Notes: generated by a model from the letters alone, not told the origin. Shown: positions 11,501 through 23,431, counted from the first letter of the stretch. The stretch: 64,000 bases of DNA from Nemertoderma westbladi (GCA_032718475.1 JAUCBJ010002472.1:29121-93120); one strand, 5' to 3'. Translations and numbers: made by a program.

Positions 11501-13369
11501 AAAAAATGTACTTTTGAACACAGAAAACGTTTATTGACAATAAAACAAAAAATAACCAAAAGGTAATAAAACATGGATGCGCGGGTGTTCCCAACAAGTA
11601 TTTTACACATTTTTGTGTGGTATTGTTATATAATTTACAATAGTTTTTGAGTTATTCAAAAAAATCAAGTCTCCCCTAAAGTCAAGTCTCCTCCCTCACT
11701 CACCCTACTGCAGCCACCATATGAGTCTGTCAGTCTGTGGTCTGAGACTACATATAATGGAAGCTGTTGTCAGGTTGTGTTTATACCTGTATACAACTGT
11801 AGGCTATGGTACACCAATACTGGTGAACCGGGACAATAAATAACAGTTGACAGTAATACTGCAGTTGTTAAAAATTCAGTGCCCCTGAAACCGGAAAGAG
11901 TCAACCATTGGACTTTTTTACACTTTTGGTCTAACCATTGGACTTTTTTACACTTTTGGTCTAACCACTGGACTTTTTTACACTTTTGGTCTATCCATTG
12001 GACTTTTTTACACTTTTGGTCTAACCATTTGACTTTTTTACACTTTTGGTCTAACCATTGGACTTTTTTGACACTTTTGGTCTAACCATTGGACTTTGTA
12101 CACTTTTGGTCTAACCATTGCATTGCTGTGTTCTTCCTCTACTACACCCTCTGCCTTAAAATTGTGTAATGCAATTTTAATACTTTTCGTAACGTAAACT
12201 GGTCTTTATAATTAAACACATTATAATAACGACCTATTATATATTTTTCATATTAAATATATTATATAATTCCGTTTTCGCCTATGTGATTTTTTTTATA
12301 CATAGTCTGATTTTAATTAAAGAATTAAAGTTGATCAATGTTTCCTATGAAAAAAATAAAAAGTTCTTATATCCTAGAATGTGCAATAATTATTGTAATT
12401 AATTAGTTTTAGTTTGTTTGCTTTCTTATACATATTATCATTATATTATCATACTTATGGCACTGTTTACTTCATTCAATACCAATACCTACAAACAGTA
12501 CAGTTAATCATGCCAGATGTGTAGGATATCCCAGCCCACATTAAAGAAACATTAAAAGAAGCACTAGCCAATTAAGAGTTTGTGCTTTGCTTAGAAATTA
12601 AACCAGGTATAGGATGATAATAAGGCACTCCTAAAATTTTGGATAGAATGACCAGCAATTAAATGCGCCGTATCGGTTGGTACAGTATGTATTTATAGAT
12701 CCATACCCCTTTTCTTTCCCCCTCTTCCCTTCCCCCTTTTCTTACGCGCTCTTTCCCCCAGCAAGCACAGAGAAGATCTTCCCTCAGCTCGCGCGCTGGT
12801 TGTCCACTGTTGTCTTGTTATCGACCCATCCTTGTTAATTTGTGGCCAGACACAAATAAAATAAAAAAATAAAGTATAGCTCCATATATGTAGCGCAACA
12901 ATTACCACTTAATGAAGTGTTAAATGAATGGGAAAGGCTCTCTATGGGCTATCTATATGTAGGTATTCTCACCTGTTATGTAGAATAGCATATTCCAAAT
13001 TATAGCCAAAGCCAAACAATTTTGAAACGCTGAGAGTGATAATCGAAGATTTGTCCAAAAAACCCACCCCCCCCCCCCCCCCTCCGGTGGTTACACCTTT
13101 TCCCCCTCTCTAATTACTACGAACATTTTGGAGTATTGTTTATTTCTACCTCAAGATTTATCTTTCAACAATATGTAAATCCAACATTAATTTTTCAGCT
13201 GGTGGGATTCCACAACATCAGAGATGAAAATGGTGTACAGGTGCTCGCAAATTTCCGACCAGTTCAAGATCTCAAAGGAAGAGTTGTCAGCACATCTTCA
13301 GCAGATAACATGGCCGCACCCTTGTTCACCATGCTGTTTCTATCTGTATTCCTTAGACTACTGGCCTAG
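5522..13369 (+). CDS. Alpha-carbonic anhydrase, secreted and predicted GPI-anchored (six exons)
   Basis: Exons are 5522-5603, 6079-6093 (15 nt), 6649-6831, 8446-8702, 9110-9337 and 13199-13369. All junctions are GT-AG and phases agree, giving a 311-residue product. The enzyme hydrates CO2 to bicarbonate at the cell surface. Residues 1-25 form a signal peptide. WSYVGDPSMWP and GDFQSPINI open the domain. Zinc ligands are H123, H125 (HFHW) and H148, with the gate Glu at 146. The proton-shuttle His is H92 (SGH) and the Thr199 equivalent is T232 in LTTP. C45 and C236 are placed for the usual disulfide of secreted isoforms. NFRPVQ ends the domain. The C-terminal hydrophobic tail after SADN looks like a GPI signal, as in CA4-type enzymes. 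All catalytic residues are intact. Introns carry a LINE-A copy, a tRNA-like repeat, a TIR element and a minisatellite. Confidence 0.92.
6079..6093 (+). CDS. 15-nt micro-exon of the carbonic anhydrase gene
   Basis: TTTCAG precedes AATGGTCATACGTAG, which is followed by GTAAGT. With the G carried over from exon 1 it supplies E-W-S-Y-V, the conserved N-terminal WSY motif of alpha-carbonic anhydrases, and leaves the G needed for the Asp codon at the start of exon 3. Without it the reading frame is kept but the WSY motif is missing. Confidence 0.88.
   Translation, partial: NGHT
6914..8279 (-). mobile_element. LINE-A copy, internally deleted, in carbonic anhydrase intron 3
   Basis: The 3' end (CTACTA repeats and GCATGCTGCATTGCAGC) is at the low-coordinate side, so the element reads on the minus strand. 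The C-terminal RT end (about 6970-7200) is fused to the FADD region (about 7200-7320) by an internal deletion that removes the segment between the FADD domain and the C-terminus. RT-domain text continues to about 7950 and upstream sequence (DESPSERLKGWKDHLEKLLNND-like) to about 8260. Open frames remain at 7199-7648, 7742-7927 and 8063-8257, all broken relative to one another. It lies opposite to the host gene's direction and is removed with intron 3. Confidence 0.88.
8821..8892 (-). mobile_element. tRNA-like repeat or pseudo-tRNA in carbonic anhydrase intron 4
   Basis: On the minus strand the sequence runs GCCTCTGTGGTGTAGTGGTT..., with a D arm resembling Asp/Glu tRNAs, an anticodon stem CCTGA/TCGGG and a B box GGTTCGATCCC. 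The T-loop is one base short for the stems, position 33 of the loop is C not T, and the acceptor pairing is poor. I therefore call it a tRNA-derived SINE or pseudogene rather than a working tRNA. Confidence 0.6.
10482..11705. mobile_element. DNA-transposon-like element with TIRs and TA target duplication
   Basis: The left end GGGTGAGTGAGGGAGACTT (10482-10500) is mirrored at 11684-11705, whose reverse complement has the same sequence with a 3-bp insertion. TA dinucleotides flank both ends (10480-10481 and 11706-11707), as expected for a TA-targeting element such as Tc1/mariner. The 1.2-kb interior has no transposase-like frame, so the copy is non-autonomous. AAGTCTCCC-like motifs from the TIR recur inside, near 10668, 10710, 11300 and 11667. 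It lies in carbonic anhydrase intron 5. Confidence 0.75.
11902..12119. repeat. 30-bp tandem repeat, about 7 copies
   Basis: Units read CCATTGGACTTTTTTACACT... followed by TTTGGTCTAA. Because 30 is a multiple of three, it appears as a repeated NHWTFLHFWS peptide in one frame, but it is intronic (carbonic anhydrase intron 5) and not a gene. Confidence 0.95.
12120..13198. other. End of carbonic anhydrase intron 5
   Basis: This is AT-rich intron sequence with a poly-C tract at about 13067-13082. No exon or element could be supported before the acceptor TTTTTCAG ending at 13198. Confidence 0.6.
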
Positions 13370-13672
13370 GTCCAACCAATAGATCTGCCCATATTTTCGA
13401 TATACAATGGTACTGTATTTACACGTAAGCCTATTGTAAAAAATAACACAGGAATTTTGTAGTGGCGCATATCACTTTCTATTTATTTACTTACATAAAT
13501 TGTTAACGAAGTACAGTACTGTAGTACCGGTACGGTTAAATACTGTACAGTAGTTGTGTTAAATACTGTGGTGTTACGTAGTTGAGTATAATTACTTCAG
13601 TATCGGTGATTCTACTTATAATTATAAGCTACATATATCTGGGTACAGCGGTACAGCAGGTGATTCCATACT

Positions 13673-13918
13673 TTGGGTGAGTCCCTTTGGGGGTTGGTAC
13701 CTCAATGGACCTCTAAGGGCAGCGACAACGATGCTCATTCCTATAACGGCGCCGCCGACAGCCACAAAGGGGCTTGGTGGTATGGTAACTGTGGCGCCTC
13801 CAATCTAAACGGCCTCTACGGGGTGGGGGAGGGTCTGGAGGGACCTCATTGGTACACATTCACTGACCCTGAGAGTGCGGTCCCAATGGAGAAAATAGAA
13901 ATGAAGATCAGAGTTTAG
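13673..13918 (+). pseudogene. Orphan C-terminal exon of a fibrinogen-related domain
   Basis: The frame encodes SDND, GAWWYGNCGASNLNGLYG, HWYTF and a terminal KIEMKIRV before the stop. This is the canonical end of a fibrinogen C-terminal (FReD) lectin domain: calcium-site region, the AWWY..C..SNLNG signature and the final MKIR. The cysteine that normally precedes this signature (the NCA position) is replaced by GAADS, so the usual disulfide partner is missing. A stop lies in frame at 13661 and no good acceptor is in frame. GDSI in another frame at 13660-13671 suggests a frameshift. No upstream FReD exons were found between the carbonic anhydrase end and here. I call it a degenerate exon; a spliced last exon with distant partners remains possible. 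Confidence 0.7.
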
Positions 13919-14396
13919 GGAATCTATTATTGTTAACTATTAACTATATTATTACTTTTATCATTATTATAAAATTTTAATTCGCCATAGATAGCATAGA
14001 TTATATATAGGGGCCTACAACACATATTTAAGTAATATATGTAATTATAATTAAACAGTAACGTATTAATATTATATATATATTATATATATATACAGTA
14101 GTAAATATTTTATTTTAAATATTATGTAAATACATACATAGTTCATAGTTTTGCTTTGTAAGTTACTTTAATTACAACTTTAATTACACTTTAATTATTA
14201 TTTTAATGGTTACCATAGTAATATAAAATAGGATCTAGTCAATTTATCGGAATGATGGAAATTGAAACTTATTGCTGTGACGAAACAACTAATAAAACTA
14301 ATTGTGTTTTAGATAGTAAACAATTATTTAAAATAAATTATTTCCATTGTAATAATAATAATTAATTATCTTTGAAATAACATTAATTTTCTCGGA
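13919..14396. other. AT-rich intergenic with TA repeats
   Basis: A TATA-rich simple repeat lies at about 14068-14096. Nothing else was recognised. Confidence 0.6.
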
Positions 14397-17248
14397 ATCT
14401 CTTGTGAAGCAGTTGACTTGCAAACAGGGGGCACCACAGGGTGGAATAATGATCCTTGCTAAACCAGAACTATCACCAAAAAGGATCACTGCAACATAAA
14501 ATTATGTAGTTATTAAAACCAATGCAGCAAATATAATAGCTTTTTATTTCAACCCTGATACAAGTATAGAGGATATTTTGCTTTCTCTAAGTGAAGTGCT
14601 TACCTTCACAACTCCTGAAGTACCGATTATACTTGGGGGTGATTTTAACTGTCGAATTGACAATGGAGCACCTGGAAATCGTGGATCGGATCTCATGACA
14701 AACCTACAATCCCTCGGATTCACATTGCAAAACACGGCTTCTGATTGTACTTACTACTCCCCCCAAGGAACGAGCACAATCGACCTTTGGTACACACGTA
14801 GTCCAACAGACATAGATGTGTGTGCATCAGTTGCTATACGATTACACCCGATATGCAAACACCAACGTGCCGATTTACAGATTGTTCTAACCTCTCACAA
14901 CGAATGTATTGATAGACCAGGTCCACGTCTGTCACGAAAGTTGAATACTGACATACTTGAAGAACAGCTCCGGTCCCATGATATAATTTCCCATCTTTTA
15001 GAAAACGACATAGATGCTGTTGTTGATGAAATCAATGTCACCATCTCAGCTGCTTCACAAAACCGCTCTAAATCACACTCTCACCATCAATTCTGGTTTG
15101 ACGACGAGTGCAAATGTGAACTGATGTCACTTCTACATTATCGCGGTGTATATAATAATAATGTGACATGTTACTGGTCGCTACGGAATGAATATAAATG
15201 ACTTCTCCAAAAGAATAAGGCATCACACGATGAGGAGCGACTATTAGACAAATTGCGCCAGACAGAAATAACCCCTTGGTCATTGTGGAAAACTACAACT
15301 CCAACTGCTGTCGCGCCTATTGATATGGACAGTTTAAAAGTCCATTTTGAAACTCTAATTGGCCAAAAAGATACATCATCTTCACCAACAAATCAACCAG
15401 AAGAAACAGATGATACAGAATCGGGCGAGTGGTACAATCAACCATTCAATGAAACCGATGTAAAATATGCTACCAGCAGAACAGCAAATGGGAAAGCAAG
15501 TGGAACCGATGGTCTGTTTTACGAACATATCAAGCAAATACTCCCTTTTATGATTACTATTCTCGTGTTACTGTTTAACACATGTCTAAATGTGAGTTGC
15601 ATCCCTCTTATCTGGTCCACCTGTATCCTAAAGATTCTATACAAAGGAAAGGGTGACATCAGTGACCCGAATAATTATAGGGGATTGCTGTGTACTGATG
15701 ATATGTGTACTTCTTAAGATTTTAATCTCTATGGTAAATACTCATATTATATACAATATAAATCACTTGTTGCCTCCGGAGCAATATGGGTTTATTTCCG
15801 GCCGTTCAACAAGGCAAGATCTCAAAAAATATATAGACTTTGTACATGTCAATGTGCATGGGACCAAATCTAAACCAATTTATGCCGCATTTATTGATTT
15901 TAAAAAGGCGTTCGACATGGTCGACAGAAATATATTGCTGCACAAGATGTATACTCAATTTGGAATAAGAGGACAATTATTTAAACTCATTCAGTCAATA
16001 TATAACACCAAAATTAACATTTAAGATGGGATTAAATACTCATCACTGATCACCCAATTACACGGAATACTACAAGGTGATTGCTTTTCCCTAACAGCTT
16101 TCATCATGTTTATCACCGATCTTGCGACCGCTCTGCGAGGTATATGGTCTGTTTTACTTTTCATATTTTTCGCAGACGATCTTGTCCTGTACTCAACTGA
16201 AAAAGAGGCAATACAATCGGGACTGGACAGACTTTATGAATGGTGTCAATCTAACAATATGCTCATTAACTTATCAAAGACAAAGATTATTAAATTCCGC
16301 AGTGGAGTTCCTCTAGCCAAAGCTGATGTCTTCACCTATGGTGGTCTACCAATTGAAACAACAAATAGATACAACTACCTAGGCGTTACTCTACAGCCAA
16401 CGTTGTGCTTCACACAACATATCGAAAATAAAAAACAATGAGCATATACCTTAATTGACTGTTTTGAAATCTCAACCTTGTATCATTTGAAACTGCCATT
16501 AAAATCTTCAAAATGAAAATATATCCTGCAGTAATATACGCTTTTCCTGAAATTGCTTCCCATTTCACTGTTTCAAACCTGAAAGAGATCGACAAAATAA
16601 AATCAACTTTTCTAAAACGGCTTCTTTCACTTCCAACAAATGCAACGTCTACTCTGGCACACCATCTAACCAACTGCAAAACTCTTACTGAAGATATCTG
16701 CGAGCAATATCCCAACCTCGTTGATGCGGCGGTATTAGACCTATACCGCATTTTTCGATTGGAACGGGAGGCAAACTAAATTTAACAAGGATATTCCTTG
16801 GGACCAGCGTTCAGAACTAAAGTCTGGAGATCCACCAATCAAAGAAATCGCCACATCGTAACAAGAGCAACGGCTCATGGATACCACCATCTAATTTGTT
16901 CGACAAAAACCCTACTCCACGACCGATCGGGCAGAATGCGCCTGTAAATACTGCGGCAATAGCGCCCAGTATATATATATACCATGTTCTAGAATGCGCA
17001 AACTCGCCTGAACTGTCACTCCTAGCGGAAGAATAGGTCTCTCAAAACACCATCACTTCACTAACTTTAATACTAACCAGTCCTTTTAAAACTGTCTTTT
17101 AACAGTTTTCTACGAAGTTTTATTTCTATGTTATTTTATTTTATTGTTCTGTATATAGTATAAATAAATACCTTTTAATAGCTGGACTATATAAATAAAG
17201 TACCCGAATTGCCCTGAGTGGGGGCGTATATTTAAAAAAAAAAAAAAA
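14397..17248 (+). mobile_element. Decayed LINE (endonuclease plus RT), relative of LINE-B
   Basis: This is a 5'-truncated non-LTR retrotransposon with endonuclease, RT and C-terminal Cys/His motif in order but in broken frames. IILGGDFNCRID and STIDLWYTR (about 14620-14800) belong to the endonuclease. NGKASGTDGLFYEH is at about 15489-15530. EQYGFISGRSTR and FIDFKKAFDMVDR (about 15778-15930), LHGILQGDCFS (about 16060) and FFADDLVLYS (about 16167-16197) belong to the RT. A C-C-C-H-C end motif lies at about 16930-17010. Stops or frameshifts separate frames at 15201, 15717, 16024 and 16441. The 3' end carries a pentadecamer-scale poly(A) at about 17231-17246. Motifs match the intact LINE-B at 36511-40309 but divergence is high. 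Confidence 0.9.
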
Positions 17249-18222
17249 ATTTATACTGTACTCCTACTGTTGTAGGTGGAAGTGGAGTGTTTAGTATACA
17301 CTTTGATATTGCGATGTACGTACATAGGCCTAGCCTATTGTCAGATTATACATTACGTCTGCATCACGTCTTTTTTTGATATAATTATTTAGAAATTGTA
17401 TGCGACTGTTAGTTACCGAGATATAACAATTTACGTGTGACAAACTGGCCAGTGTAAATTTTATTAATTCTCCGTTGAATTGCAGCATATTGTGCAAAAT
17501 TATTATATTAAGATCAAACTATGATAAAACAGAACCAAACTTGGTATACTTGTAGTCTATCAAAAATTTTGAAATTCTATACAGAGACTTAACCCCTTCT
17601 ATAGTTATTATGTCGGCTGCTAGGGAGAGTGACCATCCAGGTCAACTAATTTTCCTACTTCGCAATTACCCATCTAGACCATCTCGGGGTACACGAGTGT
17701 GGGGCTCACGGTACAACCCTCTCTACCTAACTAACCCCAACCAAAACACTAATTTCTAAGATTACGATCTAAAAAAAAAGATATAAGAAAACACAACCTT
17801 ATACACAACCTTCTCTAAGATTATAAACTTTGAAAGCTCACTCGAAACACTATCAATAAAAAATAAATGATGGATCTATTCTTTTGGGAAACTTCAATTA
17901 TAGCTTCCTGATAGCACTTAAAACAATAATAATTCAAGCTACTTAGGTGAGTAATAAAATGTTAATCCCATCCATGATGAGCTATATATCCTACCACCAA
18001 ATCTTAACACCAATTAAGCAACTTTATGTACGATATTTTCTCCCTAGCCTAACAGGCCTAACACATCTTCTAGTCAACTAGGCCAACTGTTCATTAAATC
18101 TTATTACTTAAATTTTCTTAATTAAAACTTTTGACTATCAAAGTGGATTCTTATTATAGGAAACATTTAGCACAATTCACCACAACCGAATATTCACCAC
18201 AACCCACAGTAAAAATATTAAC
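17249..18222. other. Intergenic, nothing recognised
   Basis: No coding similarity or repeat structure could be supported. Confidence 0.5.
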
Positions 18223-18582
18223 CACTACTACTACTAGGATCTGCATGCTGCATTGCAGCTGCATTTTTAAAAATGCTGTGCCGGCTTGTCAACAAAATTG
18301 CACCGCCACAACTCCCTATCACCCATGACATTTGCTAGATCATCCGCATCTTTAAGGCCAGTGTCCTTTAAGATGCGTCTCAAGAAAGTCATGGGCTGTC
18401 CACCATGCTTATTCACTCCATGAGGCTGCCAAAGTACAAGATTATGCACTGGCTGGTCCTCACGAGGAAAGCAATGTCCTGCAAAGCGGAGGCGATTTTG
18501 TTCTAGTGTCAAGCTTGGGGGAACCAATGAGACACCTCCAATGTTATATAGTGTCTGGTCGGAAATGTGTGCATTGTACTTG
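18223..18582 (-). mobile_element. LINE-A fragment, 5'-truncated 3' end
   Basis: On the minus strand it encodes the last part of LINE-A RT (GGVSLVPPSLTLEQNRLRFA then the DADDLANVMGDRELWR end) followed by the GCTGCATTGCAGC palindrome and CTA repeats (TAG on the element strand) at 18223-18237. It stops abruptly at about 18582, typical of 5' truncation by incomplete reverse transcription. Confidence 0.9.
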
Positions 18583-19603
18583 TTAAACAACCGCGACACC
18601 TATACTAACAGCAGAACTGTTGAACAGACAAATACCCGTATACCTCTCTGCCAACCTAATGAGCTCTTGCCTAACCAATAAGACACAAAGACTGCTCTAC
18701 TGTTAAGTAAAGGGGATCAGGAGCGTGCTATTACTAAATTGTAAGGGTTGCTAAATACAAAACCGCTACTTACCGTTGGATGGCGCTAATCTGCCGTCCG
18801 CTAATATATTTTACTAAATTTACACAGCTCCTGCAAAATCGCTTGTTCCTTTCTCTACCGATCGCTCAATAGAGAGCTAACTGTTCGAATCTATGAGCCA
18901 CGCGGGAATAACCAAAACAATAAACCCGAGTCGGCTCCCTAAGCTTACTTAAGACGAGTGCGAGGGGCTTTGCACTCAGAGTATATTCTTACGCCTAATT
19001 TTACTACTGTTGAAGTACGCTAATGCCTACGTCTTTTCTAATCGCGAATACGGAGGGTTCCCTAACGAAATGTGTGAATGCGAGAATATTTAAATAAATC
19101 AAAATTGGTACAGTACAATGTCTTTCGTAGGTGTTACCGCTCTGGGTCTAAACTTGCCTGCAGCTGGCTTTAGGCCAGCAACTTACTAGTGTCTTGCGTA
19201 CTAACTATTGCGATCTAGTTTATTGCCCGCTAATTCAAATAACCGCTCAACGTGAATAGTTTACGGTACTCTAATTATTACCTTAGCTACTCTCCGCTAT
19301 GCTGCGTACTAATTCTTAATTTTACTAATTAATTACAGTCACAAATATGTAACAGCCTAAAATACTGTATTACTTTGACCTAATCAGTAATTATTTACAG
19401 TAAACTAAGAGATAGAAATCAATCAAAAGGAAAGGGGGCGCCTACCTAAGCATTCGTAATCATAGGCACACTTCAGTAACACACCAATCAGCGTCAGCAA
19501 TCACAGATCACAATAGCACGACTTGCAATTATACAATCTGCAATTATATAATTCGCAACATAATAATTCGCAATTGACTAATTCGCAATCTACTTACTTC
19601 GCA

Positions 19604-19642
<39 letters not shown>

Positions 19643-21538
19643 GTAAGGTATGCAGGCCCCTCCCGGGTACATCTAGGCTTCCTAACTAACCCAATTCCTG
19701 CCCCCCTAATACAAATAGAGACAAAACCTTGGATCATCAGCCCCCTAATTACTGTACCGGCGAGCGGTCTCCAACCCACAGTCCAAACTGCCCGACCGCA
19801 ACGTTGACCCCCGCCAGCGTTGCCCGCCTTTGAATCCTCCGCTCTCCCTTAGTCGCTCAACCCCCCGATGTGCCCACCGCCCACTGGCGCCTTAGCCCTC
19901 CATTATGCTAATAGCTACCGTAGCGGCGCATGCAAATCACAAAGTCTGACAGTCTCAGAAATCCCTTAGGATTATTGCGCAGAAAAGAATCACATAGAAC
20001 CATTAATCAAAAGGTAGAAATCATAGTTCAGTTGTAATTAGCAGTAATCGAAGGAATTAATTGAGAAACACAAGCAAGAGTAATCGCACTAGCAAATCAT
20101 TTCAAGAAATTAATCAAATTGCAAAAATACTCTAAAATCCGTCAAAATTGAATAGAGACAGCTCAGCAAGTACAACAGCAGTGAAGGTTGAATCGATCGA
20201 TAACAGGTTGAAACAGTAAGGCTCTACCGGCACACCGCCAATTTATAGGTGATCCATATGGGATGATGCAATAGGGTGACTCAATCGCTCTCCTATTGGC
20301 TCTCCAGTCCATGCTAGCATTAGACCAACCTGGAAGCAGTTAATCCAATAAGGAGGCCGGATTGTAGCCCTATTGCTCAAATTATTACCATATATGGTAA
20401 TGGTTCACGTCTCTGGCTGCTGAATGGCCAGGACGGCGTCCCTATATGCTAGCCCTATCAAACTAATATCAGCAAGCACAAAATCCAGGGTCCGAATAAA
20501 CTCGCTACCCTGGAACTATCTACATATATCCTAATACAAAATTACGTAGGTAGGGCTACATACTATACAAAATGGATGGTTTCAAATATATGGGCGTTTT
20601 GGTTTCCCTATCTAAATACCACTGCGCTATTATGCCTTATCTAAAATATCATGCTGCACAACGGACTAATATTACGTACAGTATAACGGACTAATATTGC
20701 ATACTGCATAACGGACTAATATTGCATACTGCATGATGACTAATAATATGGATACAGCGCCATATACCGTAACACCGCTCCAAGGGAAATCATACAATGC
20801 TTCCCTCCAACTGTAGAAGAGTATAAGGTGATGTATACAAACAAAATAAATTTCTTCCAAATAATCTAAATATTTGATACTATAGGTCCTACTATTTACA
20901 AATATTGCTATAGATATTTCATAATGAATTACATACAAATTAAATTTACAAAATGTTGTTTCTCGTTCTTACTACATAATGATTACTACATACAAAATTA
21001 AATTTACAAAATATTACTTCCTTTATTTATTTACAAATTAACGGTCTACATATTGAAATGGAACATGGCTAGGACAATGTCCCCCATTTCCCATCTCAAA
21101 TTAACGATCAACATTAACAAGATAAACTAAATATAAACGTATTTGAGGCTAAATTTTTAACTAAATTGCATTAAAGGCCGATAATCAAATTAAATATAAA
21201 ATACGTAATAATTTCTTTCATTTTCGGACTTTACTTAATTTCTTATAAAAAACGCAAATCATCTTGGTTTGATGATTGCTCAGGTAAGTGAAAGGAGTAA
21301 GCCAAACCCGCGGGTTTGTCTCCCCAATCACTTCCTTTGCCTCTTTCAATAAACTTTTAGAGCAAATAAAGTCATATACACAAAATCAAATATAGTATAG
21401 GCTCAAAATCATATTTCCAACTGACTATAAAATAAAAGTATTTCCTTTCAATATTTTTCGGCCTTCGAAAATAAAATTCTAAAATATGGATACGACTAGT
21501 GTATATGAGTCCAGTCGAATGATTGATCAAAACCTACG
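18583..21538. other. Non-coding repeat-like region, including an (ACTT)n microsatellite
   Basis: No gene was recognised. ATTCGCAA-type short repeats at about 19525-19600 lead into an ACTT tetranucleotide repeat at about 19604-19642. ACGGACTAATATT-type repeats occur at 20659-20735. The segment may be LTR or leader sequence of the BEL/Pao-type elements next door, but no paired LTR was found. Confidence 0.45.
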
Positions 21539-21567
21539 ATATACATCAGAGCGACGATGATGTATAT
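21539..21567. repeat. Stem-loop with GAGCGACGA loop (copy 1)
   Basis: ATATACATCA and TGATGTATAT pair perfectly around the 9-nt loop GAGCGACGA. The same loop recurs at 22026-22052 with a different but still paired stem. Confidence 0.8.
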
Positions 21568-21982
21568 GTCTAGAGTTTGTCGCTCCGTGATAATATAGTC
21601 TCATCGGCTAGCTCCTGGGTCTCTCGGGCTCGCTCCTCTCGTTTGTCCCCTCCCCAGATACACCAGTCTACCCCCTGTAGACTCTGTTGACGGCGTCTTT
21701 GAGGCGTCACTTCCCGGAACCGGCGACGACGTTCCCTAGGCACCGACTATCTCCTGACTGGTGCTCCTCCCTCGGCCTCGTCCCATTTGCCGTGTCCCTG
21801 TGGGCGCCTCCGCCAACTCCTTTTCTTCAACCGTAGAATAGAACTGCTCGTCCTTGGCTTGACGCTTGCCAAGGACTCCTCCTTCTGGTACTTGCCGCGA
21901 GCTGTGAGCTCCGGCTGTTGTCTCTGTGGGCGCGGCGGTCCTGATCCTCCACTCGTTCAGAGGTCAATGACCCCAAACGAGT

Positions 21983-22016
21983 CTCCTTAGGCCGCCAATT
22001 GTGCGCTGGGTAATAA
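21983..22016 (-). promoter_or_regulatory. Possible LTR end and primer-binding site
   Basis: Read on the minus strand, CCCAGCGCACA is followed by ATTGGCGGCCTAAGGAG. An LTR ending in CA followed by TGG is the usual junction between an LTR and a tRNA primer-binding site. I did not find the partner LTR, so this is suggestive only. Confidence 0.3.
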
Positions 22017-22025
22017 ATCTAGACG

Positions 22026-22052
22026 TATATATCAGAGCGACGATGATATATA
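22026..22052. repeat. Stem-loop with GAGCGACGA loop (copy 2)
   Basis: TATATATCA pairs with TGATATATA around GAGCGACGA. Compared with the copy at 21539, stem bases differ on both sides while pairing is kept. Confidence 0.8.
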
Positions 22053-23431
22053 AAGGATTGGACATATTCGGGCTTAATAGTGCGTGCGTCGAAACTTCCC
22101 GAAATAATTTGGAGTAAATATCGTATAAACGCGGATCGTGGGTATAGTTAGTAGACGGATGGACGGCGCGAATCTCGTCTGGATACTCAGGCGTGAGCTT
22201 CCTCTCCTGGTGAAGCGAAGTGAACGTGGTCCAGGAACTCGAGTCCCGTACCGCTTCGCGCCGCGCCTCTAGGTCCTTATAGGCTCGGTATAGCGAAATG
22301 GCCGCCGCCGTGTCTATGCCGTGTCGAACAGGGTTTAATCTCCGTATACGGATCTAAAGTCGTAACGGTCGGCGTAATGGGTCTCTCGCTTTCCGCTGAA
22401 GTCGATACTGATCATCGGGTTGCTCATCGGGTAACCTCCCTCGTATATCTAAGGAACTGGTGAGCTTGACAACGCGTTAATATCGGTTCTGGATGTTGCT
22501 CGTCTAGTCGGTCGGGAATCGTGGGTTTGTATTTCCCATTTAGCTCCATCACCGACCGCCCATGGTAGTAAACGTTCGAATCTTTACATCCTGGTCGCGC
22601 GAATGGTAACTCCGCCTCCTCTCTGGCAGTAAATCCTCTGCGCGGTTGCGCTCTAATATCCTTCTCCATTATGCCCCGCGTATATACATATATATCCCAA
22701 TAAGTGTTCCGTTACGCAAACCAATTACACTGTGGGTAATCAGTTAGATGTCGCCGAAGGACAGACCTCCCGAACCCCCCCCCCGCTGCCTTCCAGCAGT
22801 TCAGGTTCGACTCTCTAGATCCCGTCTCTTCCTAACTAACTATCCTCTAACCTATTCCCATGCATAGCGCAAAAACTTTGGAGATAAACTGGCCGTGACC
22901 AACTCACTTTTTGATGCCCAAACTACTCCCATTACTCGTACTAAACTACAGTAGTTAGAAAGGACTATAGCCACAATACTCGACTATACCAAACCCACAG
23001 GTTTGATAATCGAACATCACACATCCTGCAAACTACTGAGTGGGGTCCATGTACGCCTCTGGTGCTACTAACCTTTAGCACCTTAGTTGCACTGTTGGCA
23101 CCAATCCGTGGAAGTTGCTAAACTCAATTTACACTCCTACGTAATATAGCCGTCACCATGGTTTCTAAATGCTATTTTCCAGGCTTCACGACATTTCAAA
23201 TTACTGTTTTCTATAGACGAATTCTAAAACGCGTCTATACACAGCGTCTGGAATTGTCTTGGGTTCACTTCTAATTTTTAAAATTTTCTAATTTTCCAAA
23301 ATATTTTTGAAATAAAATTTTGTTTTGATACCCACCAGACAAAACTCAACGCAAATCACCACAACCCCGCTCCTATGCATTTCCTTGTATTTGCATACGA
23401 GGAATGCATACAAAGTGAGTTGCGTCCAACA
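22053..23431 (-). other. Probable 3' non-coding/LTR region of the BEL/Pao element
   Basis: This segment follows the last pol codons of the element on the minus strand. It has no recognisable protein; the short open frame at 22424-22669 has no known similarity. It may be the 3' LTR, but the matching 5' LTR is not in the window, so limits are not set. Confidence 0.4.

Noticed and set aside
11274-11597. Transposase of the TIR element
   Set aside because: The 107-residue frame has no DDE/D or DNA-binding motif and looks like AT-rich chance sequence.
11902-12119. NHWTFLHFWS repeat peptide gene
   Set aside because: The 30-bp repeat is a multiple of three, so one frame is open by chance; it is inside an intron.
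22424-22669. Accessory gene of the BEL/Pao element
   Set aside because: An 81-residue frame without recognisable domain in a probable LTR/3' region; not supportable.
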